Origin: Symsagittifera roscoffensis
Taxonomy: Eukaryota; Xenacoelomorpha; Acoela; Convolutidae
Assembly (NCBI RefSeq): GCF_963678635.1
Contig: NC_087071.1
Location: 4,355,624-4,419,623, forward strand
Direction of reading: 5' to 3'
DNA: 64,000 nt
Shown: positions 49,449-60,306 of the stretch, piece by piece
Layout: every line of letters starts with the position of its first letter
Numbering within the stretch: the stretch's first letter is position 1
Program-made: the position numbers and the translations under genes
The notes under the pieces: model-generated
Seen by the model: the letters and a program-made list of their open reading frames with translations, nothing else
Told to the model about the DNA's origin: nothing
Databases searched by the model: none

Positions 49449-52406
49449 ATGAGTCTAGACAAGTCAAGGATATCAAAACGAGGTAATAGCTCTAGGAAAT
49501 TCAAACCTGAAAAGCAAAGAAAAACGATGACCGATCCTTTTGTGGATTGGATCAAGCGATCCCGGTCCGATAAAGGGGAGACGGTTTCAGGCAGAATGGT
49601 TGAAACGAGAAGTCAGAAGACCTCAGAAGAGCAAAAAGAACTGTTAGAAGTGGAGGTCAGTACGGACCAGACCATGAACGACAACCAGGAAGTAAATGGA
49701 CTGGAAGGGAAAGGCAGAAGGCTGGCGAGTGAATCTACTCCGGTAGAACAAGGCCATGATTTTGCCACTTCCACCGGAACATTGGATCGAGAGGAGATGT
49801 CGGAACTGTCCGACATCTCGACTGAAATAGCGACAACTAGAAGATCTCCGACAGACAACACTATGATGGCAGGAGGAACTGGGAAACAAACAACGTCATC
49901 ATCATTCTCAGAAAGAATGAAGAACACCTTCGGAAACATCTTTCCATTCAGCATGGGAGGAGGAGCAGGAAACGACGGTGAATCCCAGGAGGAACAGGAT
50001 GAAGAGGAGCAAGGGGACTTTGGATCTCAAGTCAGCCTCAATAGTTCGATCCAGGAAAATGAGGCACACGTCGGAAGAGAGACTGGAACCATGGACAAAT
50101 TTGGTGTAGTGACAACGATAAGCAAAGAGGCAAACACACCAGGCCAGTCAAAAGACTTCGCGATTAGGACAAGTTCAGAGCCACAAACTGGAGAGAGTAG
50201 AACCAGAGGGCTAGGCAACGCGTTAGCGGATCCTGAAATAGATAATGAAAAGACGTCGAGGCAGAGAGTTAAGGCCCGGATCTCGACCAGCACGAAGCTA
50301 CCTGGGACAGACAGGGTTACACCACCACTAGTGACGCCACTCGTGGATAACGGGGCAGCACTAGAGGAAGCCTTAAACAACATAGTGGACAGTTTAGGAG
50401 AACAAAACGAGCAGATGTCAATAAGGATGAGTGAACTAGAAAGGGGAGTCCACATTGAAAGAGAGAGTCTGCGGGAAGAACTAAACCGCAACAGACAAGA
50501 AGTTGGCAGGAGCGAAAAACGCTTGAAAGAAAGAACGGACGAACATATGGCGAGAAACTTGTCGCGAATGACAAGAGAGGCGGAACAGCGAGAGTTACGC
50601 TTAAGAGACGACATGGAGAAGTTAAGAATTCAACAAGAGCAGTCTCTTGGGACTCTTGACACAAAGATAGACGCGATGATGGAGAGGCGAACTCAGGCTG
50701 TCATGGATAGGTTGGACGGGCTACTAAGCAGCAAGAGTGGACCAAAAGAAGGAGAACCGAACTCGGGAGGTCCCAGCAAGGAGGAGCCGAGGGTGAACTT
50801 CAATGAACATAAAAAGAGGAAGACGTATGGATCCACTAGAGGCAGGGGCAGTTCATCAGGCTATGCCACAAGGGGTAATGGAACATGGGGCCCGAACAGT
50901 AGAGCAAGTTCAACGGGGAACAGACAAACCTCTAACGAACGACCAACGCAAGGCACACATGCGACTGGGAGAAGTGATTCCGGCAACAGGGGGCATGCAA
51001 GCCCGAAGAGGAGTCAGGTGGGCCAAGCGGGAAACACTCACGGTGATTCGGATTGCAGGGATGCACCGCACACAGAGCCTTCGACGAGGTGTGAGGACAC
51101 TCAAGCAGGACACTCAAGGGATGCTACGGCAATGGCCACAGCATTTGAACCCCTAAACAGTTCTTTGGAGACATTCCTGACAAGGTTATCAAGAACCAAT
51201 GAACGCAGTGAGAAGTCCAGAAGAGTCTTTAAGAAACCAAGATGCTACAAAGACGAATCTGATGGCTGTATTGATACCTGGATAGAGGTAATGAAGCTGC
51301 ATTTCGAGGAAGAGGACTTGTCGGAGAGACAGGAATGCAGTGCGCTCACCAGCAATTTAGAAGGGACAGACCTGAACTGTGTCATGGCCAAGAAGCAATA
51401 TCAACGTGACACTGCTGAGAAAATCTTCGAAATCTTGTTAAACCGTTTTGGATCAGGGGTGCAGGGGCACCAGGCGATGATGCGCTTCGAGAAACGGAGG
51501 CAACGAGAAGATGAAACGATAGACAAGTTTCTCGATGATTTGGAAATGCTGAGGAGACGCAGCCAACCGGACGAGTCAAACCGAAGAATGAACTTGGCCG
51601 TAGCCTCGAAATTTATCGATGGTGTGAAGAATGATGAACTTCGTACGATGCTAGCAACGCATTACACACCACTATCAACCAATGCGCCTACACCGGAGGA
51701 GTTGAGGCTCAAATCAAAAGAGTATCTTTTGTTGAAACCTCCTTCGAGATCTGGATATTACAAGAACAATTATGGCAATTTTAACAACGGACCAGCAAAC
51801 CAAGGGAACAATTGGTACAAACCGAGGGATGATATGGACAAGAGACGCTCTTGTGCTAATCGCAGTTCAACGGACCATCATGTGTCAGCATGCCCAGCTT
51901 ACAAACAAGGCATGAAAGCAATAGGCTTTAGCCTCGAGGACGAAGATGCGTCAGAGTTGGACCATGAGGATTTCATGAGAGGAGTAATTGCGAAATTCGG
52001 CCCGAGGTGTTTCTTTTGCAACTTGGAAGGTCATTTTAAATCAGATTGTCCGCAACTCTGGGATGCAGTGGCAGACATTAAGCATCCAAGACATGAAGAA
52101 GCTTTGTCAGGAGTAAAAGCCAGCAAGGCTCGACTTTTGAGTGAAGCAGAAGCACGCAGAAAGGATAAACCTCAAGAGCTGGCGGCTAAGAAAATGCAAG
52201 CGGTAATAGAGGAGACACGTGAGCCGGAACCAGCAACCGCGGCTCACGACTTCAAGATCGATTATAAGGCAGCCGCGAGGGATGCTCTAAATAGAGTGCA
52301 GCAGGAACTAGTGACGAAAGAGATCGAACAAAAAGTGAAACTTGAACTGGAAAATGAGAAACTTCAGGAGCAACTGAATACATTCGAAGCAACGGAGTTC
52401 GAATAA
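49449..52406 (+). CDS. Element B: Gag polyprotein
   Basis: The 985-codon frame has a basic N-terminus and low-complexity regions (residues 1-280). A strong coiled coil follows (about 290-430; LEEALNNIVDSLGEQ to MDRLDGLL), then a Gly/Ser/Arg-rich stretch. The capsid-like core (about 592-735) carries DGCIDTWIEVMKLH, SNLEGTDLN, ILLNRFGSG and KFIDGVKNDELRTMLA. Two CCHC knuckles follow. The first (residues 802-815) reads CANR, so its second Cys is Arg. The second (854-867, CFFCNLEGHFKSDC) is intact. TAA at 52404-52406 ends it, and the same frame goes on into the protease; in element A this point is open. The long Gag is unusual; typical gypsy Gag is about half as long. Confidence 0.88.
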   Translation: MSLDKSRISKRGNSSRKFKPEKQRKTMTDPFVDWIKRSRSDKGETVSGRMVETRSQKTSEEQKELLEVEVSTDQTMNDNQEVNGLEGKGRRLASESTPVEQGHDFATSTGTLDREEMSELSDISTEIATTRRSPTDNTMMAGGTGKQTTSSSFSERMKNTFGNIFPFSMGGGAGNDGESQEEQDEEEQGDFGSQVSLNSSIQENEAHVGRETGTMDKFGVVTTISKEANTPGQSKDFAIRTSSEPQTGESRTRGLGNALADPEIDNEKTSRQRVKARISTSTKLPGTDRVTPPLVTPLVDNGAALEEALNNIVDSLGEQNEQMSIRMSELERGVHIERESLREELNRNRQEVGRSEKRLKERTDEHMARNLSRMTREAEQRELRLRDDMEKLRIQQEQSLGTLDTKIDAMMERRTQAVMDRLDGLLSSKSGPKEGEPNSGGPSKEEPRVNFNEHKKRKTYGSTRGRGSSSGYATRGNGTWGPNSRASSTGNRQTSNERPTQGTHATGRSDSGNRGHASPKRSQVGQAGNTHGDSDCRDAPHTEPSTRCEDTQAGHSRDATAMATAFEPLNSSLETFLTRLSRTNERSEKSRRVFKKPRCYKDESDGCIDTWIEVMKLHFEEEDLSERQECSALTSNLEGTDLNCVMAKKQYQRDTAEKIFEILLNRFGSGVQGHQAMMRFEKRRQREDETIDKFLDDLEMLRRRSQPDESNRRMNLAVASKFIDGVKNDELRTMLATHYTPLSTNAPTPEELRLKSKEYLLLKPPSRSGYYKNNYGNFNNGPANQGNNWYKPRDDMDKRRSCANRSSTDHHVSACPAYKQGMKAIGFSLEDEDASELDHEDFMRGVIAKFGPRCFFCNLEGHFKSDCPQLWDAVADIKHPRHEEALSGVKASKARLLSEAEARRKDKPQELAAKKMQAVIEETREPEPATAAHDFKIDYKAAARDALNRVQQELVTKEIEQKVKLELENEKLQEQLNTFEATEFE

Positions 52407-54098
52407 ACGAAAGCACCAAGCAGTTTGAGCATGAAACTTAATGTGATCTCCGGTCAGAGGTTCGGCATGGTGCCGCAAGGAAGCAAGATACAGTCGATAA
52501 TCTCAGTGGCTGGACACCAGGTAATAAGAAATCTGAGTGAACCATCCGAGTTCACTTTGATGCATTTGGACACATATGCAGATTATCTGAGGCAGGTGGA
52601 ACCACGCACCGATTCGAGAGCCGTGCGAGCACTACTAACGACGGGTGGCCCTCGCGTGAAGAAACTTCATGGACGCTACCTAGAGGTCTATGGGCCGTAT
52701 CAAGTGATGCTGAACGTGGATGGAATCAGTATCTACACCAGGACTTATGTAACAACAGGTGATGACCAAATGGGGCAGATCTATTTGGGTGAGGAGGAAC
52801 TCAAAGTCCGCAGGATAGGCCATGACGCCATGATGGAACAAGATGCAGTACACATTGGGTATGAAGCAGATGTGACCGCACATCTGCTCGACACCAACGG
52901 AACAAAACTCGGAGTCACAGGGCTTCTGGACACAGGAGCGGTAGTGAGTGTGATGCCGATAAAAACTTGAGAAAGAATGGGCTTCACGCGGGAAGATCTA
53001 ATTCCAACGAATCTCCGACTGGCCGCCGCCAATCGAGGAGCTATCTACGTGGCCGGAAGAACACCAATAACGGTCCTCCACATGGGAGGACGGGATCTTT
53101 GGATGAGCTTCCTGGTGGTAGAGAATCTGGACGACGCCGACCAATTCATCTTGGGCAGAGATTTTGTCAGGAATTTTGACGTGATGATTGACTTGAACAA
53201 CGGTCTGATACGGATTAGAAACCCGGACCGAAAGTATGTTAAGAGACCAATTAATAGGATAATAACAGACGAAAACAAGGTACCAATTTTTTTAGATAGA
53301 AAAGTAAAATTACAACCAGGACAAGCTGTAGTAGCAATTTTTAGAATGAGAAATTTGAATTCGTTAAGTGATAGTAAACAGGTTTGCTTAGTACCGAATC
53401 CAAATAGTCAGAGTTCGGTGATTTTAGGCCGGAGCTTCTCGGTAACGCGAAACGGACTGTGTGTCAGTGTGTTGTTGAACACACTGGACACCACGGTTTC
53501 AATCCAGCGTGGAAAGAAGCTTGGCTACGCTTTGCCGATGAGGACCGACTATGAGGAGACACAAAACTTGAAGAAATATAGTGTGAAAGACTGCTCTTAT
53601 CATGCCAATAAAGATAAAATTTTAAAGAGGATTAATGAATTAAAATCTATTCATAAATTGTTTTCAATGAAATCCGAAACGGACGACGGCTTATCAAGCT
53701 GCTCGAATTTTCCGGAACGCCCCTCGTCATATGAACTAGAATCTGACAAACCGGTTTTGCCAGAGATAGAACATTTAAAAGGGAAAATAGGTGAGGGAGA
53801 TTTCAAAAAATTGCGGGATCTCCTAAATCGGAACGCAGATGTATTTTCAAAGCATAAGGCGGATATCGGTTGCTGTAATTTCGTCGAACACGAAATAGAA
53901 CTAGAAGAGGGCGCCGTTCCCCATAGGGAAGGCGCAAGGCGAATGACGCCACACAAATCGGAAGCGTGCCGAGCGGAAATAGAAATGTTGCTTGAATACG
54001 ATATGATAGAACCCTCGAAATCGCCATGGGCTTGCGGAGTAGTAATGGCGAAAAAGAAAGGGGGCAGCTTAGATTTTGTTGCGACTTTCGTTACTTGA
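52407..54098 (+). pseudogene. Element B: retropepsin and start of pol
   Basis: This is the same frame as gag, broken by TGA at 52968-52970, where element A has TGG (Trp, in ETWERMGF). The active-site DTG is at 52929-52937 (LLDTGAVVSVMP), and the ILGRDF strand lies near 53150. The long conserved segment after it (LCVSVLLNTLD) also occurs in A. The frame then enters the RT linker (CCNFVEHEIELEEGAV, SPWACGVVMAKKKGG) and is lost at a G-run near 54060. Protease residues are intact, so only the stop and shift inactivate it. Confidence 0.88.
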
Positions 54099-56656
54099 AC
54101 GCGGTAACGATAAAAGATGCGTACCCGATACCGCGAATAGACGAGAGCCTATCTAAGCTTGGTGATGCCAAGTTCTTCACCACATTGGACTTAGGTTCTG
54201 CCTTCTGGCAGGTCCCTCTGCGGAAGAAGGACAGAGAGAAAACCGGATTCGCGTGCGAATTGGGATTGTACCAGTGGAAGAGGATGCCCTTCGGCTTGTG
54301 CAATGCAACGGCCACTTTTCAAAGATTGATGGCTCAGGCTTTGACGAGAGTGACCAAGAAGTACGGGAATCTCGTGATGTGCTACGTGGATGACGTAGTC
54401 ATAGCAACACCGACCCTGAAAGACCATATTGATAGGCTCGATGAGGTCTTTGGATGCATGAAAAGAGCAGGATTAAAGTGCAAACTATCGAAATGTGAAA
54501 TCCTTAGGGACTCGATTAAGTACCTAGGAAGAATGGTGGATAGGCATGGTGTGAGGCCGGACCCGGAAGCAGTGGAAGCAGTGTTGACATGGAAAGCTCC
54601 CAGAACGGACACACAGCTCCTGAGCTTCCTAGGAGAATTCATAAAAGGATATGCGGACAAGGTGTACCCGATGCAGAAGCTGATGCGCAACAAAGGGAAA
54701 AAGTTCGAATGGAACGATGAGGCACAGGTTGCTTTCGAGAACATAAAGCGGGAACTGTGCGAAGCGCCAGTGCTGGGCATGCCTACAGAAAAGGGCATGT
54801 ATGTTCTCGACACAGACGCATCGGTGGTGGCCATCTCAGGAATCTTGCATCAAGAGCCAGAATGGAACGGAAGAACAGTTCTCCGTCCCATTGCATACGG
54901 CAGCAAAGTCTTGAGTGACACAGAGATGAAATATGGCGCACCAAAAGCAGAAATGTTTGCAGTAGTCACCTTCGTGGAGAAGTACCGTGCATACTTGGGG
55001 AGCGCTCCCTTCAAGTTACGCGTGGACAACAGAGCGTTATCCTGGTTGAAGACCTACTCGATGGATCAGAGTTATATTGGTAGATGGATAGTAAGACTGG
55101 ATGGCTACCATATGATAATCGAACATAGGATGCGTGATAAACACCAGAATGCTGACAGCCTCAGCAAAAAAACTGAGTTCTATGAAAGATTGGAGCAGAA
55201 GCAGGCCAATCAGGCGGAAATAAAGGAGGGATTCTCGTTTCTGGACAAAGAAACTTATGAAGCGCTTCCCTTAACGAGATGGTTGGATAAGTTTGGACAT
55301 CCAATTCCAGGGCACCCTGAGTTACCTGTAGAGAAAGCAGCCGAGATAAAGATCCTGTCCAAGGAGGACCCGGTCCCCTTGGATTTGTTGCTGCGCTCGA
55401 ACCTGGTCCAGCAAGAACTCTCTCGCATGAATATAAACAGCCTCTCATTATTGGATAAAACGGTGCAAGTCACACCACAAGTGATGCGGATGCTGAGTGG
55501 ATTGTTAGAAAGAGAAGTGACCAGAGATGACCCCGAGTGGACAGCAGCAGTGGCATCGCTAACAGTCAGTGAGAAGGTGAAGATCATGCCGTCCAGACGA
55601 CAGCACGAAGAGAACGAGAGGGATTGTAGGACAATAGTTCAGCAACTAGTATCCTCAATACCCCAAGAGATTTTAACCAGTACATCTTACGGACAGAAAG
55701 AACAGGGGAGCAGCAAGCGAAAGAAAACCGTCACCTTTGTGGACCGGGATAAAGAGGATGAAGAGGTAGAACAAAATCTGCTGCAGGACTATTTGTCCGG
55801 GGAGACGGATGATGAGAAAAACCAGCGATCACAAGATCAACACCCGGGACAAGGAAATTTGTCCGGGGAGTCTGAGATAGACGAGGAAATTCCTGATGAG
55901 AAACAGGACCTAGAGCAAAAGGTTTTGTCAGGGGAGTTCAGATGGATGCAAAGAAAGCACAGACATGATCTGGAGGAGCGTGCAGTCTCCAGCACAACCT
56001 CGTCGACGGATGATAATTCAGGAAGCTCAGGAATGGACACCTATTCAGACAGGAATTCGAGCTCGGGATCAGAACTGTCAGAACTGGCAATACACACGCT
56101 ACTAGTGGAAACTCGGGCAAGGGACCTGGACAGAGAGGTGTATCAGGATCCTGACAGCGATCGCTACCTTATACCAAGCGAAAGAGTCTTTGACAACGCA
56201 GCGGATGACTTGGAGACAATAGCGGTATCGAAACGCTCGATAAGCCTGCTGCCACAGAAAGAGGTAGTCAGGACTGATCTTCAGCCGTTTAAACAAGAAA
56301 CACAGCCGTTGGCGAAGATTTGGTGCGTTAAGATGGAAGAAGACACACATCAGCCCAACGAGCTGAATAGTCAGATGAGAGTCATGAAGACATACTTGAA
56401 GGCGAGATACAGACTCTCGGATCTTCTAAGGGCGCAGAGAAAAGATCGCATAACAAGCAGCCTGAAAAGGTGGATCGAGAATGGTTCGCCGGATAAAGGG
56501 GACCTCGAGGAAGATAGCTATCGCATCCTGAGACAATACTTCATGCAGAAGGAAGGGAGGTTATATTTGAACAAAGACGGGATTGTGGCTTGTAAGAGAA
56601 GAGAAGAAGACAGAGTCCTATACAAATATAACGCGATAGTGTTACCGCAACTCTAG
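54026..56656 (+). pseudogene. Element B: RT, RNase H and long acidic linker
   Basis: True pol continues in this frame from about 54062 (GQLRFCCDFRYLNAVT); the 12 codons before are out of register. The RT has FTTLDLGSAFWQVPL, PFGLCNATATFQRLM and the catalytic YVDD at residues 120-123 (54383-54394). RNase H shows all four acidic residues: Asp 264 (DTDAS), Glu 309, Asp 334 (RVDNRALSWL) and Asp 377 (HQNADSLS). From about residue 385 to 877 there is no standard domain. This stretch contains charged helices and a 22-residue acidic repeat starting LSGE at 55793, 55859 and 55925. TAG at 56654-56656 ends the frame, which then goes on into integrase. Gypsy elements normally have a far shorter spacer here. 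Confidence 0.9.
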
Positions 56657-57457
56657 CAGACAGAACTATTATTCAGGTCACATGATCAGATGGGCCATCA
56701 GGGGATCGAAAAAGTATATCAGAGGATCCTGAAGCGCTTTGAGTGGCCTGGGATGAAAAAGGCATGCGAGAAATGGGTAACAGCATGTCTGTCATGCTAA
56801 CAGGTCAAGGATCCAAGGAAGTTGCGATTTCCTTTACAATCGATCGAGTCGTCTGAATTCAACGAGGTGGTGCAAATAGATCACCAAAAGATATGCATGG
56901 CAGACAATGGTTGTAATCAGGTGCTGGTCATGATAGATCATTTCATGAAGTATGCAGAGGCCGTGCCCTGCATAAATGCCTCGGCGGAAGAGACATACGA
57001 CCACCTGATCAATACGTGGATAGCAAGACATGGTTGTCCGATGACGTTTCAATCGGATAATGGAACAGCTTTCGTAGGAGAGCTTACGAAAGAGCTTATG
57101 AGACGCTCACAGGTCGCTCAGGCTCACTCCACGACATACCACCCTCAGACGAATTGCTTAGTGGAAAGACAGAACAGGACGTTAGTGTCGATGCTGAGAG
57201 TATATTGTTCCAGGTACATGACCGATTGGGACAGATACCTTCCACAGGTGATGGGAGCATATAACAGCACGCAACACTCCACCACTGGAGTCAGTCCACA
57301 CATGATGCTAACTGGACACGAAAAGTCTTTACCCTTAACCTTCTTCTACCCAGAATATGAGGGAAAGAAAACGTCCCCACAGGTCTACGTGAGGGATGTG
57401 ATCAGACGCCAACAGGAGTTGAACGATTTGTGTAGACGAAATACTCAGCAGGCATAG
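56657..57457 (+). pseudogene. Element B: integrase zinc finger and DDE core
   Basis: The zinc-binding HHCC finger (RSHDQMGHQG to CEKWVTACLSC) lies between stops at 56654 and 56798. The core then has the first Asp at 56879-56881 (VQIDHQ), the second at 57056-57058 (FQSDNGTAF) and Glu at 57164-57166 (CLVERQNRT). This gives 35 residues between the last two, the classic D-D35-E of retroelement integrases. TAA at 56798 and TAG at 57455 are in frame and both fit C-to-T changes of Gln codons. Apart from these stops, the catalytic core is complete. Confidence 0.88.
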
Positions 57458-57757
57458 GCAAGCCAGAGGAAAAGATTCGACAAGAAAGCAGCTGGTGCAA
57501 AGGCTTACTCGGTGGGAGATTACGTATGGGTATTTCAGAACGTTATACCACCGAAAGGGACAAAGAAGCTCCTAAAAAAATGGAGGGGACCCTTCATGAT
57601 TACAGAGGTGCATCAGGAGGGACGCTTTTATAGACTGAGTACTGGCCGAGCCGCCCACTACGAGAATATAAAGCCACACAATCCATCGACAGAAGACTGG
57701 TGTATACCTGCAGACATGGAAGAAGGGGATTATCTAATGATGGATCCTTGCTTGTGA
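57458..57757 (+). pseudogene. Element B: integrase C-terminal GPF module
   Basis: It continues the integrase frame after TAG at 57455. It reads VGDYVWVFQNV, then KWRGPFMITEVH with GPF at 57587-57595, then FYRLSTGRAAHYENIKPHN. This is the GPY/F module of gypsy integrases (GPF variant), which ends in a (V/H)xxNIKP-type segment. No chromodomain is visible after it. The frame stops at 57755, but the neighbouring frame is open without a break from 57750 (ACEVNEKGT), so a one-base indel here joins it to the tail. Confidence 0.85.
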
Positions 57758-59036
57758 GGTCAATGAAAAAGGCACCAGGGAGAAGAACGATGGAAACGAA
57801 GTCGTAGAGGAAGGTACGGATACACCGCTGGACCTGGATCCAAACGAACAGATCGAAGCGGACGATGAAACCTTACCCTACGCAGAGGAAGATTGGCAGG
57901 ATCCCGAACAGATAGAGGTTCCCAAGAACTTGGAACCGGATCTTCCGTTCATCATACAGACTCGTCAGAAGGACGGGAAGAGACCAAGAAAGAAATACAA
58001 TCCTTATGGTGACTACTTCGTAGTGGACAGGATAGATCTGAAGAAGATAGTGGAGGAAGTAGTGGGTCTAGAGGAAATAACTGTGTCACAAGACATTGAC
58101 ATAGTCGATGATCACGACGATGAGTGGGTTGACGACTGGTCGAAACCCGAGGTAGAATTCGACGACGAGCAACAGCAGTCATTTGAACAAGACTTGACAA
58201 ACCTGCGTGTCTTAGAGTGGCTGAATGAAACGACCTCGGATCCAGAGGAGACCAGCGTCACGATTCAAGACGTAGATCGTGAAAGCATGAAATACATCAA
58301 GACCGAACGAGATGATCCTTCCTGGGCTGCCCAGGAAGGACGACTACTCATCCCAGCTTCTAACCTTGACTTGATACCCGGTATGCGATCGACGGGGACG
58401 TCGATGGATGTTTTCGTCCGGGGAGTGGGGGTAGGACTTACCCACACTGAAAACTTGGTAATAAAAAAATTAAGAATAGCAAGATAAACAGGAGACTTAG
58501 AAGCAGAATCAGGCGAAGAGCCTAAGAAACCTGACATAGGCAGGGTAGTTGAGTCATGTTTTAACTTACCAAATGAATATTCAAGTAACATAATACTAAC
58601 AGACAGTGATTTCATACTCACAAACAGAACATGTGCGATAGCAATCACCGCAGACATGAGTTTTAGGACAGCGTTAGCGGCAGATTTTAAGAGAGAATAC
58701 AAAAACGTGGAATTCCTTTGGAAGCAAAGACCAGGGATAGGGGGCGTAGCAGCCTTACCTCCGGCAACGTCGCAGATACCGGCAAAATACTTGTGCTTCT
58801 TGGTAACGAGGGCGACGGAGAAGCAGCACGTGGACCCAGAGAACCTAGTCTTGTCTTTGACGAGGCTGAGGGACTTCCTTGTCGAAATGGACGTGAAGGA
58901 GCTCTCGCTTCCAGTGTACGATCCAAACAGAGGAAGACTGCATCCTCGTGAATTGTACGCGCTTGTACACGTGATATTCTCTGATACGAACATACAAGTA
59001 TATCTACATAAAAAATATTACTTAAGTATAGGCTGA
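57750..59036 (+). pseudogene. Element B: acidic tail with TARG1/OARD1-like macrodomain
   Basis: The frame runs from about 57750 to TGA at 59034-59036, with one in-frame TAA at 58485-58487. The first half is acidic (RPRKKYNPYGDYFVVDRIDL, then DDHDDEWVDDWS). From about 58560 the order is NRTCAIAITADMSFRTALAA, DFKREYKNVEFLW, VAALPP, YLCFLVTRATEK, DPENLVLSLTRLRDFL, LSLPVYDPNRGRLHPRELYA and VIFSDTNIQVYL. This follows a small TARG1-like macrodomain block by block: ADP-ribose-binding loop, FKK helix, LVTK strand, PTYENL helix, substrate loop and last strand. The Lys and GCGLD-loop Asp used by TARG1 are not obvious here. I infer an ADP-ribose-binding or -removing role; a structural match would be needed to confirm it. 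Confidence 0.6.
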
Positions 59037-59433
59037 GTGATGTGCGAGAGAGTGTTAGGCCAAAGACTAAGTTGTATGTAATATGTGATATGTGTGTTAT
59101 GTTATGTTATGTTATGTGTTAGGTTATTAAGATCATGGGTAAGTAGGGTTAGTGACCATGAACAACTAAATGACAATCTTGGGAATAGATCCAAAGTTTG
59201 GACTGTCCAATCTTAGGTCGAATTCCAAAATTTTAGAAACCAATTGATTTTAATAAATTTTAGGATAAATATCTTTTTATCTGAACTGTTTTTAAGCAAA
59301 TTTTAACGATATATGTTAAGGTGAAACAGACAAGTGTGATATTTGTGACTTCTTTTCTAGATCCTGATTGATCATTTAATAACTCACTTGAGTCAAATAT
59401 CGAATCGAATCAAATCAAACTTGAAAGAATAGA
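59037..59433 (+). other. Spacer between the two coding blocks, with a splice-acceptor-like site
   Basis: The spacer is AT-rich with no ORF. It contains a short tandem run of GTTAT at about 59093-59116. At 59351-59360 TCTTTTCTAG forms a good pyrimidine tract plus AG acceptor. The ATG of the next block follows 74 bases later with no ATG between. Spliced mRNA for a 3' ORF is known for env genes of retroviruses and gypsy; here it is inference. Confidence 0.45.
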
Positions 59434-60306
59434 ATGGACAACTTCAACTTGGATGAATTGATGGACCTGGCAGAGTCATATGTAGGACCGATGATAGATG
59501 CGATCTATCGTCGGCTGATCTATCGAGACTTCGCTCTGGAGGACCCAGAGGTAGTCATGTTGCTGACCGCCCTGATCAACATCTTGGGGCACGACAACCG
59601 AGGGGACCGCCCCACGGAAGTCCTGTTGATGGCAGCATATGGAGAAAGAGGAGTACTAGACCGCCCGAACATGAGAGTGATGAGGTGGAGAACCGGGGCT
59701 CTCTCAGGGAGTGACTTGGCGAATGAGCCTGGATTGGGAAGTTCTAGGACTTACCAACCAGGTGAGATGCCAATGCCCTCCAAGCCCAAACCTGGGCTGA
59801 CGAGAATGCATCGGGAGATGAACAGCGAGGCGACCTCGTCTGGTTCACCACTGAGAGCAGCTGTGCCACCAAAAAGGGCGAAAGTAGCACAGAAGGTTCA
59901 GACGAACCAAACCATGCAAGATCTGGATGAGATGAACGATGAGCTGAAAAGTACAAAGAAGGAGCTGGACGAGATGACCAGAAGCATGCTCCAGATGGAG
60001 GAAGATCGGGACATGTGGAGAAAGTTGTTTGAAGACTGCAACAAAAAGCAGGGTCAAGAGATTGAGCGCTTAAGGCAGGAATACAAAGAGCGATCGGAGC
60101 AGATGGCGTTGACAACGGCCGTGGAGAAAGTGATACCTGCAAGGGATATTCCTCGTGGGCAGTTCCCGATGGAGCTCTTGACGCCTCGAGAAATGAGTCA
60201 AACAACGGAGACACGGCTCCCAGCAGAGACAAATCGAGTAACGATCACGGATCCTAGCGACACCTTGGGTGATCCCGTCGTAGAACAGACAGTGAGGAAA
60301 CAGTGA
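59434..60306 (+). pseudogene. Element B second block: helical and coiled-coil N-terminal part
   Basis: The 290-codon frame starts MDNFNLDELMDLAESYVG. It has a helical first 80 residues, a Pro/Ser-rich middle and a coiled coil at about residues 165-225 (LDEMNDELKSTKKELDEMTR onward). No family is recognised. ATG at 59434 is the first after the acceptor-like site. TGA at 60304 ends it, but frame +2 is open from about 60290 and leads without a gap into the SGNH part, so a one-base indel near 60290-60303 splits one long protein. Confidence 0.65.
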
